A DNA stretch of 38,523 bases, taken from an uncultured Eubacteriales bacterium (GTDB lineage: Bacteria > Bacillota > Clostridia > Peptostreptococcales > Anaerovoracaceae). A model generated the notes under the pieces. It was given only the letters and a program-made list of their open reading frames with translations. It made no database searches and was not told the DNA's origin. The first letter of the stretch is position 1; each line of letters opens with the position of its first letter. Location: assembly GCA_902773835.1 (NCBI GenBank), contig CACYFZ010000017.1, positions 1 through 38,523 on the forward strand. Reading direction: 5' to 3'. This document shows positions 26,286 to 33,647 of the stretch, piece by piece. A program made the position numbers and the translations under genes.

Positions 26286-26629
26286 AAAATACCATGGTAT
26301 ATAAGGGGTATGTTGGTAGTGTTGAATTTTCTGAAGAAGATGGTGTTTTCTTCGGGAAGGTGCAAGGCATACGTTCTCTCATATCCTATGAAGGAACCAC
26401 TGCAAAGAAGTTAGTATCTGATTTTCATAATGCTGTAGATGACTATCTGAGCTCTTGTGAGGAATTAGGAGATATTCCGGAAGTGCCATATAAGGGCAGT
26501 CTCAATGTGCGGTTCCGTGATAGCGAAACACACAGAAGAGCAGCGATATACGCAATCTCCACAGGCCAAAGCTTAAACAGTTTTATAGAAAATGCAGTTC
26601 TGGATAAATTAGCTAACGTTAATGCTTAG
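26282..26629 (+). CDS. hicB: HicB-type antitoxin
   Basis: A 115-residue antitoxin with an N-terminal partial RNase H-like HicB domain (about 5-70) and a C-terminal ribbon-helix-helix (about 78-112: L-N-V-R-F-R-D-S-E-T-H-R-R-A-A-I-Y-A). The RHH should bind the inverted repeat at 25962-25991. GAGG lies before the ATG, which overlaps the hicA stop. Confidence 0.9.
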   Translation: MKNTMVYKGYVGSVEFSEEDGVFFGKVQGIRSLISYEGTTAKKLVSDFHNAVDDYLSSCEELGDIPEVPYKGSLNVRFRDSETHRRAAIYAISTGQSLNSFIENAVLDKLANVNA

Positions 26630-26675
26630 CAGAAGTTCAAATAGAACAGAGAAATGATAAGAAACCTCATTCAAT

Positions 26676-26700
26676 AAAAAGTCTCGAATCGAGACTTTTT
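26676..26700. terminator. Symmetric terminator after hicAB
   Basis: AAAAAGTCTC (26676-26685), GAATC loop, GAGACTTTTT (26691-26700). A- and T-tracts on both sides allow termination in both directions. Confidence 0.85.
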
Positions 26701-26746
26701 ATATGGGTGATAAATGGGACACTTTGCTGCTTATACTACAAACATA

Positions 26747-26797
26747 GCATCCCTAATGAGACCGGCGGTTTTGTTCGCTTTTTATTCCGTCGGGCTC
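26747..26797 (+). repeat. Conserved hairpin element, copy 1
   Basis: It begins GCATCCCT, then GAGACCGGCGG (26758-26768) pairs with CCGTCGGGCTC (26787-26797) through one mismatch and one G-U pair, around a loop containing GTTCGCTT. A second copy lies at 29168. A possible -10 (TATACT, 26732-26737) puts this copy at the 5' end of a transcript. It precedes the YdjM-like gene. Confidence 0.6.
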
Positions 26798-26825
26798 AAT
26801 ATACATTATTCAAGGAGACGTTATC

Positions 26826-27026
26826 GTGAGTGTAGCAAGTTTGATTAGTTATGTCAGTAGGATAAAAGAGGAGTCGGAAAGTAGCGAATCGAGTGAGGAT
26901 ACAGATGTTAGCGAAAGCACATGTGACAGTCGGTATGGCTGCAGCATTTTCAATAATGAGACCGGATACGATGGCCGAGGCACTTCCTGTTATAGCGGGC
27001 GGGGCACTGGGCTGCCTCATATGTGA
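26826..27026 (+). CDS. Possible leader ORF before the YdjM-like gene
   Basis: A GTG at 26826 follows a good AAGGAG and opens a 66-codon frame rich in Ser and Glu. The second half overlaps the YdjM-like frame and has an unnatural composition. It may be a leader that is translated only to couple to the ATG at 26905, or the remains of a larger N-terminus. Confidence 0.22.
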   Translation: MSVASLISYVSRIKEESESSESSEDTDVSESTCDSRYGCSIFNNETGYDGRGTSCYSGRGTGLPHM

Positions 27027-27505
27027 TCTTGACTGTGAGGTCACAAAGGAGAAGACAGAGTCATCGATCGCACTGGAGGATAGTGATGGGCCTTATTGCG
27101 ACCGCAGCCCTGATAGAAGATCATCTTTTGAATGCGGGAATGTGGAGCTCGCTCGGTAGCAACGGTCGCTATATGTGGTTCATCGGCCTTGTTGCATTCG
27201 TCCTAACGGGAGCCTTCGCGAGTGTGTCAAATCACAGAGGCTTTTCGCATTCGCTACTGGCTTTGGTGTTGTTTGCCGGTTCTCTTTGGCTGATCTTTCC
27301 GGCCATGACCATACCGTTTGTAATTACATTCATTTCTCACATCATTCTTGATCTGATGAATAAGAAGTCGTTGAGATTATTTTATCCGGCAGAGAAAGGG
27401 TTCTGCCTTGGGCTGTTCTATGCAGACAGATGGGCCAATAAACTCATCGCAACAATCGGAAGCGTGTGGCTGGTGGTGGCGGTAGTGTTAAGTTTACGTC
27501 GTTAA
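26905..27505 (+). pseudogene. Frameshifted YdjM-like membrane-bound metal-dependent hydrolase
   Basis: Two frames together give one YdjM/LexA-regulated type membrane hydrolase. The first (from the ATG at 26905, GTGAGG upstream) begins M-L-A-K-A-H-V-T-V-G and has C-D-L-D-C. The second (from about 27062) carries further membrane helices, S-N-H-R-G-F-S-H-S and I-S-H-I-I-L-D. The join near 27050-27075 needs one base removed, so there is a +1 disruption by mutation or sequencing error. All expected histidines and aspartates are still readable. Confidence 0.65.
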
Positions 27506-27518
27506 AAGGAGGTTTATC

Positions 27519-27590
27519 ATGTTAAAGCATATTGCAATTATTATGTTCTTGTTCGCGATGATAGTCCTGCATGGAGTGCCTATTACATAG
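27519..27590 (+). CDS. 23-aa hydrophobic peptide
   Basis: The ATG follows a perfect AGGAGG (27507-27512) at 6 bases. The product starts MLKHIAIIMFLFAMIV and is one hydrophobic segment ending G-V-P-I-T. Such a strong site on so short an ORF suggests real translation. It resembles small membrane peptides or type I toxins in size, but I recognise no family. Confidence 0.5.
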   Translation: MLKHIAIIMFLFAMIVLHGVPIT

Positions 27591-27610
27591 AGCGGTATGT
27601 GCAGACCCTA

Positions 27611-27619
27611 TGGTATAAT
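27611..27619 (+). promoter_or_regulatory. Extended -10 promoter upstream of alsD
   Basis: TGGTATAAT is an extended -10 element. The predicted start is about 45 bases before the alsD ATG. No clear -35. Confidence 0.55.
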
Positions 27620-27672
27620 TTTCATGAGCTCTTGCAGCCATAATTGACTAAACATAAGGACGATGTATAGCT

Positions 27673-28392
27673 ATGAAAATGTATCAGATATCTACACTTC
27701 AGGCATTGGCCCTGGGATATACCAAGTCAGTCACGACAGTCGCTAAGCTCGTAGAGCACGGTGACATAGGACTCGGCACATTCGAGAATGTGAACGGAGA
27801 GATGATCGTGGCAGACGGAAGATGCTACCGCGCTGCAGAAGACGGCAGCGTAGTGGAGGCAAGTCCCGAGATGGGAGTTCCGTTTGCCTCGGTGGCGAAG
27901 ATTACAGGCGCCAAGAAATCTCCGCTTGAAGACATTGAAAACATCCAAAAGTTAAAAGAAGTCCTGACTCTCAGAATAGAAGAAGACTTCGGTCTTAACA
28001 GCATGCATGTAGGAAGGATTGACGGCGTATTCAGGAAGGTGTCTGCCAGATCGGAATCCGCTTATGAGTCGCAGCATGTGGACCTAAAAGACATCCTCTC
28101 GGAGACACAGAAAGACTTCGTGTTTGAGGATATAGAGGGGACACTGGTATGCATTTATTATCCTGACTATATGGACGGCATCAATGCATCGGGCTGGCAT
28201 ATACACTTCATCTCAGGTGACCATACAAAGGGCGGGCATGTGTTTGATATAGACATCGAAAATGCGGAGCTTGCCCTCTCTAAGATAAGCGACATAGAGA
28301 TAAAACTTCCGAGCGAACCGTCTTTCGATACATATTCACTGAAAGAAGCGTCGGGAAGCGATATTAAAAAGGTGGAGCAAGGAAGCGAATAA
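27673..28392 (+). CDS. alsD: Alpha-acetolactate decarboxylase
   Basis: A 239-residue enzyme converting acetolactate to acetoin. Zinc ligands are H176-x-H178 and H189 (G-W-H-I-H-F, then G-G-H-V-F-D). The N-terminal G-T-F-E segment (E38) is conserved. Length is typical. No acetolactate synthase gene is in the window, so acetolactate must come from elsewhere. Its own promoter lies at 27611. Confidence 0.93.
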   Translation: MKMYQISTLQALALGYTKSVTTVAKLVEHGDIGLGTFENVNGEMIVADGRCYRAAEDGSVVEASPEMGVPFASVAKITGAKKSPLEDIENIQKLKEVLTLRIEEDFGLNSMHVGRIDGVFRKVSARSESAYESQHVDLKDILSETQKDFVFEDIEGTLVCIYYPDYMDGINASGWHIHFISGDHTKGGHVFDIDIENAELALSKISDIEIKLPSEPSFDTYSLKEASGSDIKKVEQGSE

Positions 28393-28416
28393 TAGACTGC
28401 ATATTTTAACGCTAAG

Positions 28417-28752
28417 ATGAGTTTCAAAGATTTCAATGATGAAGGCCCCGGTACATTCTCCTGGGATTATGTACTCGGCGGTAATACGACAGGGCTTTTC
28501 CCCGAGGAGACACACTATGTGCTGGAGGGAGACAAGCTGACGGAAGTGACTTTTGCGCATACGGGCGGCGGAAGACTTGAGGCATCGCAGTACGGGCAAA
28601 GCTTTGTGGTTGAAAACATAAGCCCGCTAACAACTGATGCGAAAGGCAATCAGGTCTTTAGCTTCGATCAAGGCGGATTCACCTACAAGGCGACCGTCAA
28701 CAAGAAGTTCAAAGCCAAAGGAGGGACGTTGGTCGTAGATGTAGAGGAATAG
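28417..28752 (+). CDS. Hypothetical beta-rich protein
   Basis: 111 residues, acidic to neutral, with several predicted strands (F-S-F-D-Q-G-G-F-T-Y-K-A-T-V, then G-T-L-V-V-D-V). There is no signal peptide or helix. I recognise no family. The binding site before the ATG is poor, so the start is uncertain. It follows alsD by 24 bases and ends before a terminator, so it may belong to the alsD unit. Confidence 0.6.
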   Translation: MSFKDFNDEGPGTFSWDYVLGGNTTGLFPEETHYVLEGDKLTEVTFAHTGGGRLEASQYGQSFVVENISPLTTDAKGNQVFSFDQGGFTYKATVNKKFKAKGGTLVVDVEE

Positions 28753-28758
28753 AGAAGT

Positions 28759-28784
28759 AAAAGGCGGTATCTGCCGCTTTTTTT
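28759..28784 (+). terminator. Terminator closing the alsD unit
   Basis: A short GC-rich stem (GCGGT with GCCGC, one G-U pair) flanked by AAAA and TTTTTTT. The T-tract is long (28778-28784). Confidence 0.7.
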
Positions 28785-28797
28785 AGTGTCGGTATTT

Positions 28798-28825
28798 TTG
28801 GACACGTCGGTCTTTATTATATAGA
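28798..28825 (+). promoter_or_regulatory. Promoter of the HIRAN gene
   Basis: TTGGAC (28798-28803), a 16-bp spacer and TATAGA (28820-28825). GAAGGAGG precedes the ATG at 28863. Confidence 0.55.
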
Positions 28826-28862
28826 TAGAAGATAAAACACAGGTAGAGAAGGAGGCTGCGAT

Positions 28863-29162
28863 ATGGCTAAGAAGAAAACATATTTTACATTAACAGGTAC
28901 TCAGTTTTATCACGGCGATTCATTCCTCGAAAAGGATATGGAAGTAAAACTCGTGAAAGATCCTGACAATGATTATGACAAAGAAGCTATCAAGGTAGAA
29001 CTCGAAGGAGTAGGTCAGATTGGTCATGTGGCTAATAGCCCATACACAGTAGTAGGAGAGAGCATTAGTGCCGGCAGACTCTATGACAAGATCGGAGATA
29101 CTGCAGACGCTAAAATCAAATACATCATGGCGACAGGTATACTCTGTACGCTTGAAGATTAA
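28863..29162 (+). CDS. HIRAN domain protein
   Basis: A 99-residue protein consisting of one HIRAN domain: F-T-L-T-G-T-Q-F-Y near the start, K-D-P-D-N-D-Y-D-K-E-A-I-K-V, then G-Q-I-G-H-V-A. HIRAN domains bind 3' ends of single-stranded DNA or damaged DNA in eukaryotic SNF2 proteins. In bacteria they stand alone or with nucleases, with unclear function. A strong AGGAGG precedes the ATG. Confidence 0.85.
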   Translation: MAKKKTYFTLTGTQFYHGDSFLEKDMEVKLVKDPDNDYDKEAIKVELEGVGQIGHVANSPYTVVGESISAGRLYDKIGDTADAKIKYIMATGILCTLED

Positions 29163-29167
29163 TATTG

Positions 29168-29218
29168 GCATCCCTTATAGAGCCCGGCAGGTGCGTTCGC
29201 TTATGTCCAGCCGGGCTC
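29168..29218 (+). repeat. Conserved hairpin element, copy 2
   Basis: It begins GCATCCCT. GAGCCCGGC (29180-29188) pairs perfectly with GCCGGGCTC (29210-29218). The 21-nt loop again holds GTTCGCTT. It lies 59 bases before the gene at 29277, comparable to copy 1 before its gene (29 bases). Confidence 0.6.
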
Positions 29219-29276
29219 AATAATTATTAGTCAATAGTGTACAATATAGTCGCAGACGATAATATGGAGATTCGAA

Positions 29277-30116
29277 ATGCTGGATTTATTCGCAGGTATG
29301 ATAGCAATAATGGTAATAATGGCCGTCTTCGCGGTAATGATAGGCATCTTTGTTCTTGTGATCATCATAAGAATAATAGGGGCCATTGCTGGTTCTGTTA
29401 GAAATAGCAACAGTACTTCTACTAGTTATAAGAGCAGCCATGATAATTACACACCGGCTCCTCCTGTGAAGAAGAACAAGTATAACATTGATGAAGATTA
29501 TGCTATTCCTCCGAGCAGTACCGGATCTCAAACCTTCTATGAATGGCCAAAAGAGACTAAAAGTGCTTCAGTGACTACTAATAGTAGCAAGGTATATACA
29601 CTTGTGGGTATCAGATTCCAGGAGGATGGGAAACTATACGATTACATATCTGATGATCCTAACGTTAAGGTTGGGGATGTAGTCGAGATAGGAACCAGTG
29701 ATGGTGTAAAGACTCATAGTGTACAGACTGTCACAAAGGCTACAGAAGCAGACTTAGCTTTACCTCTTAGCAGATACAAGACGGTCAGTCCTTTTAATGA
29801 TTATGTTGATGATATTGAACCGGACGAAGTAGAAGAAAAATCCCTTCTTGAAATGGAAGAAGAGGAGCGCATGTGGGAGCCATATACATGTCCGGAATGC
29901 TTCGAACCTTACGATGGCATCTTTTGTGAGAACTGCGGACATTCAAATGATGACATTGGTGATGAAGAAGTAAGTGAGGATGACAAGTTTGTAGAGAAGC
30001 TAACTGCTATGGCTATGTTCGATGCGGAAGAAAGAAGACTTGAAGCTGAGCGTGCGGAGAAAGATGGGTTCATGTACGGCGGAGAGTTTGGAGATGAGTT
30101 GGATGAGGAGTGGTAG
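29277..30116 (+). CDS. Membrane-anchored zinc-ribbon protein
   Basis: A 279-residue protein: N-terminal membrane helix (about 5-36), a Ser/Thr/Pro-rich linker (about 43-95), a small beta domain near 105-165 (V-Y-T-L-V-G-I-R-F, then K-V-G-D-V-V-E-I) that resembles DUF5839-like folds, and a zinc ribbon with C205-x2-C208 and C217-x2-C220. The C-terminus is very acidic. GGAG lies 7 bases before the ATG. I recognise no named family. The conserved hairpin sits upstream. Confidence 0.75.
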   Translation: MLDLFAGMIAIMVIMAVFAVMIGIFVLVIIIRIIGAIAGSVRNSNSTSTSYKSSHDNYTPAPPVKKNKYNIDEDYAIPPSSTGSQTFYEWPKETKSASVTTNSSKVYTLVGIRFQEDGKLYDYISDDPNVKVGDVVEIGTSDGVKTHSVQTVTKATEADLALPLSRYKTVSPFNDYVDDIEPDEVEEKSLLEMEEEERMWEPYTCPECFEPYDGIFCENCGHSNDDIGDEEVSEDDKFVEKLTAMAMFDAEERRLEAERAEKDGFMYGGEFGDELDEEW

Positions 30117-30149
30117 AACAAATAACAAGCCGAATAAGAGAAAACGATG

Positions 30150-30158
30150 TGCTATAAT
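30150..30158 (+). promoter_or_regulatory. Extended -10 element before the 30165 ORF
   Basis: TGCTATAAT is an extended -10. The predicted start near 30164 would leave the TTG at 30165 almost leaderless, so the ATG at 30192 may be the true start of the next gene. Confidence 0.45.
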
Positions 30159-30164
30159 TGTTAA

Positions 30165-30440
30165 TTGAGATTTACAAATAATAAGTGGAACATGATAGGA
30201 GATAATAAGACGAATGAATCTTATTTCGCATCAGAAACAGGAGAGATTATTTCTAATGAAGTGATTCACACTGCAGATAATCAATCTGAGGATCCAAGGG
30301 AGAGAATGTTTAGAATAAGGTTTGATTTCAAGAAGCAGGATTATTCAAGTGATTTGAAATACTACTTCAAGATTGAAAATGCTAAGACAGGAAAAGAGAT
30401 TCTATCGAAACAGGTTTTGATGGATTTGGCAGGAATATAA
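30165..30440 (+). CDS. Hypothetical small protein
   Basis: 91 residues from the TTG at 30165, or 82 from the ATG at 30192. It is rich in charged and polar residues with two probable beta strands (R-I-R-F-D-F, then L-K-Y-Y-F-K-I). I do not recognise it. It ends 22 bases before the DUF262 gene and may be the first member of that cassette. Confidence 0.6.
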   Translation: MRFTNNKWNMIGDNKTNESYFASETGEIISNEVIHTADNQSEDPRERMFRIRFDFKKQDYSSDLKYYFKIENAKTGKEILSKQVLMDLAGI

Positions 30441-30462
30441 TTCTTAAACATGGGAGACAACT

Positions 30463-32310
30463 ATGATTAAACACGTACATGATTATCAAGTATCAGAAAT
30501 CTTTTCTAATCAAAACAGTGTAATTTATAGAATACCGAAGTATCAAAGAGAGTATACATGGAGAACAAGAGATTGGGATGCTCTGTTTGATGATGTTGTA
30601 GAGAATGATGAAGGGTACTTTATAGGTTCGTATATCTGTGTCAGCACATCAACAATGGGTATTCCAGAATTGGAATTAATAGACGGGCAGCAACGTTTTA
30701 CAACTGTAGCGTTGTTGCTTGCTAATTTATATAGCTGGCTTATCGAATACAAAGAGGATGATGAGCTAGATGATGATGAGATTACTGAATTAAACAATCT
30801 TAAAAATGCGCTTGCTAACAAAAAAGTGACAAGAATAAATGGAAAGAAGAATACTTCTTATACAACAAAACTGGTTCTACAGGATCAGAACTGCAACAGA
30901 GATGACTATGAAAGCATTCTTGTTGACTATGAAATAATTGATAGCGCAACATATCAAAACTATCGAGGTGTGAGAAGAATAGAGAAAGCGTTCAAACATT
31001 TTGACAAGCTGATTAATGATTATATTGACATTCGACAGGAGGAAGATGACTCACTAGAGACCATTGATATACTCTTCGAGTTAGTAAATAAGTTTAAATC
31101 CGTTACACTAGTAGGTATTGAGGTGGATAGCCACAAAGATGCATATATGATGTTTGAGTCGCTTAATCACCGAGGAGTTCCATTGTCTGCAATTGATCTC
31201 ATAAAGAATATTCTTATAGCAGAAGCTGACTCACGAGGTGTGGCAGATAGCTGCTACGATGAATGGGTTGCGGGATTAAAGCGAATAGGTGACGATTATG
31301 CTCCTCAAGAACGTTTCTTTAGACATTGGTACAATGCATTTAGAGAAGAATTGAATGCGTCATTTATAACACAAAAGACAAACAAGAAGTTCCCTCTAGC
31401 CTATAAAGCAACGAAGACAACATTGCTGGATATATATGAAAAACTTATTCGCAAGGACTTCGATAGTTTTCTTGATGACTTTAAAAATGAGACAAAAGTA
31501 TACTCGATAATTGTAAATAACTCTACGGAAAGTCATGTTTACGACAGTGAGCTAGTAGATCTCGAAAGGATTCAAGGTACACCATCTCACTTACTTCTTC
31601 TTTATCTTTTGACAGAGCAAGAAGTATTAGGAATAAGCGATGCTAATATAAAAGAGATTGTCAGAATCCTTATAGCATTCTTTGTAAGAAGAAATGTTAC
31701 AGACGTTCCGGCTACGCGTAATCTTGATCGCATATTTATGGATTGCGTTTCTGAAATTAAAACCCAAAAGGGAGATGACGTTGTTAAAAGGATAAAACAA
31801 ATATTGAAGACAGAATCTGCTCCTGAGGACTTATTTGAACAGAAGCTGAAAGGCCCAATGTATGAGGATAATGATATGGCGACTAGATTCATCTTATGCG
31901 GAATAGAATCGCAACACCAAACACGAGAAATCTACTCTGATCTTTGGAGGAGAAATAATAACGATATATACGTTTGGACCATTGAACATATTTTCCCAGA
32001 GGGTGAAAAAATTCCTAAAGAATGGGTGGATATGATTGCTGATGGAGATAGAGAAAAGGCAGAGGAATATCGTAGAGATTATGTCCATACATTAGGAAAT
32101 CTAACGCTAACTGGATACAACCAAAATCTTAGCAACATGTCTTTTGAAAAGAAAAAGAATAGGACCGGTAAGGATGGAAAGAGCATGGGATACCTCAATG
32201 GCTTATTCCTGAATGAGGACGTAGCGTCAGAGGATGAATGGTCAATAGAGAAAATAAAAATACGAACAGATAAACTAGTAAGGATAATAAAGGACACCTA
32301 CAAATGGTAG
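30463..32310 (+). CDS. DUF262/DUF1524 GmrSD-like nuclease
   Basis: A 615-residue protein. Residues 24-33 (I-P-K-Y-Q-R-E-Y-T-W) and 74-78 (D-G-Q-Q-R) are the ParB-like NTP-binding motifs of DUF262. The C-terminus holds a DUF1524 HNH nuclease: E508-H509-I-F-P, then H542-T-L-G-N546-L-T-L, then an N-x-x-F-x-x-K-K segment. This is the domain order of fused GmrSD-type modification-dependent enzymes and of BrxU and SspE, which cut phage DNA. It is the first large gene of a four-gene cassette. Confidence 0.9.
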   Translation: MIKHVHDYQVSEIFSNQNSVIYRIPKYQREYTWRTRDWDALFDDVVENDEGYFIGSYICVSTSTMGIPELELIDGQQRFTTVALLLANLYSWLIEYKEDDELDDDEITELNNLKNALANKKVTRINGKKNTSYTTKLVLQDQNCNRDDYESILVDYEIIDSATYQNYRGVRRIEKAFKHFDKLINDYIDIRQEEDDSLETIDILFELVNKFKSVTLVGIEVDSHKDAYMMFESLNHRGVPLSAIDLIKNILIAEADSRGVADSCYDEWVAGLKRIGDDYAPQERFFRHWYNAFREELNASFITQKTNKKFPLAYKATKTTLLDIYEKLIRKDFDSFLDDFKNETKVYSIIVNNSTESHVYDSELVDLERIQGTPSHLLLLYLLTEQEVLGISDANIKEIVRILIAFFVRRNVTDVPATRNLDRIFMDCVSEIKTQKGDDVVKRIKQILKTESAPEDLFEQKLKGPMYEDNDMATRFILCGIESQHQTREIYSDLWRRNNNDIYVWTIEHIFPEGEKIPKEWVDMIADGDREKAEEYRRDYVHTLGNLTLTGYNQNLSNMSFEKKKNRTGKDGKSMGYLNGLFLNEDVASEDEWSIEKIKIRTDKLVRIIKDTYKW

Positions 32311-32329
32311 TTTGTGTCTTGCGTTCAAT

Positions 32330-33373
32330 ATGATTGATATTACTTTCGATTTTAGAACAGACTCAAAAGGCGACCCTGATACATATAGCTCGACTTTGGC
32401 TAAGTATCACCAAGTGCTTTGGAGCAAGCAGCTTCCTAATGGTGAGAGAATGGAGCTAAAACGTTCCAAAGACACTCCTTATGTGTTCACTTGGAAAGAC
32501 TTTGAACTATCGAGTGACACGATAATTATCGAGATGGTCGACTCTAAAAGTAAAAAGCTAATGGATCAAGTTCGCCAAAGCATAGATGATTTTGATAGTT
32601 TTTATGAACACATATTACATCGATCATATAGTATCGGTGGAGTGATCATTTTTCCTCGACATAGGAATAGCATGAACCAGATGCGCGGAATGAATTCTAT
32701 AATTCGTGACCGCTGGGATTTAACTCTGGAGTGTATTCGAAGATACTATGCAGGAGAGAAGAGTCCGCTTTCAAAAGTAATTGAATCAGATAAATCCTTT
32801 TACGATCTATTTGTTGACTTTAAAGGATATGTGGATTTCTTCCTGTTACAAGACTGTGTTTCTGACGACTATTCACGTGTTGATATATGGTGCGGCGATG
32901 CATCATTCGAGAAGAGTGGCCTCCCTGATTCTGTTGATGAGTATCTGACATTTATTAGAAGGGAGCATGAATTCTTAGATAAGCGGAATGCAAGGATTCA
33001 GAAGTATTGTATAGAGAATAATTTGTTTGCTGATGAGGATACAAGAGAGCCTAAGTGGCTGAAGTCATTCATCGATAAACAGAAATGGATATTCGCGAAG
33101 ACATATGCAAACAAAGCACCGCATGAATATGTTGTGCGTGGAAAGGTTGAGGGAACTGATGAAGAGTTCATGAGTGTGGTCAACTTCATTCAGGAAAAAG
33201 GTATTACTATGTGCTTTTGGAACCATCCTAATAAATACATCTTTGTGGATGACCATCAGTATTGGGTAATGCGAGATGGAGAAGATGATCCTACAACAAT
33301 CCTTAATCGTTGCAAGATAGATGAGTATAAATACACAGTTGCCTGGAAAGGCAAACGAGGCGAAAAGGAATGA
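32330..33373 (+). CDS. DUF6994-like protein with extra C-terminal domain
   Basis: A 347-residue protein from the ATG at 32330, chosen because M-I-D-I-T-F-D-F-R-T-D matches the usual start of DUF6994-like proteins. Residues about 1-235 are this domain (S-K-Q-L-P-N-G near 40). From about 251 a second domain begins (K-W-I-F-A-K-T-Y, then A-P-H-E-Y-V-V-R) that occurs alone in other bacteria. Function unknown. It lies 19 bases after the nuclease gene and overlaps the next gene by ATGA. Confidence 0.72.
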   Translation: MIDITFDFRTDSKGDPDTYSSTLAKYHQVLWSKQLPNGERMELKRSKDTPYVFTWKDFELSSDTIIIEMVDSKSKKLMDQVRQSIDDFDSFYEHILHRSYSIGGVIIFPRHRNSMNQMRGMNSIIRDRWDLTLECIRRYYAGEKSPLSKVIESDKSFYDLFVDFKGYVDFFLLQDCVSDDYSRVDIWCGDASFEKSGLPDSVDEYLTFIRREHEFLDKRNARIQKYCIENNLFADEDTREPKWLKSFIDKQKWIFAKTYANKAPHEYVVRGKVEGTDEEFMSVVNFIQEKGITMCFWNHPNKYIFVDDHQYWVMRDGEDDPTTILNRCKIDEYKYTVAWKGKRGEKE

Positions 33374-33639
33374 TTAATAGATTTTGTTCTGGAGACATCG
33401 TCCGGCATTTCAAACGCGAGACGTTGTCGGACGATGAACGGAAGACAAATAAATACCTTTATGAGATAGTAGGCGTTGCGACTCATAGCGAAACTCGCGA
33501 GCCTATGATGATATACAAAGCGCTTTATGACGATGGCGGCTTGTTTGCTCGTCCGCTTGAGATGTTTCTGAGTGAAGTGGACCATGAGAAATACCCGGAC
33601 GTAAAACAAAAGTATAGATTTGAACTTGTGAATGAATAA
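33370..33639 (+). CDS. DUF1653 domain protein
   Basis: An 89-residue protein with the DUF1653 pattern: G-D-I-V-R-H-F-K-R-E, Y-E-I-V-G-V-A-T-H-S-E, M-M-I-Y-K-A-L-Y, and R-P-L-E-M-F. These small domains are usually standalone and of unknown function. The ATGA overlap with the DUF6994-like gene and an 8-base gap to the helicase gene place it firmly in the cassette. Confidence 0.88.
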   Translation: MINRFCSGDIVRHFKRETLSDDERKTNKYLYEIVGVATHSETREPMMIYKALYDDGGLFARPLEMFLSEVDHEKYPDVKQKYRFELVNE

Positions 33640-33647
33640 CAGTAGTA

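Noticed and set aside
30165..30191. Leaderless TTG start for the small ORF
   Set aside because: Not fully rejected, but a TTG with no leader is less likely than the ATG at 30192; coordinates are given for the longer form.
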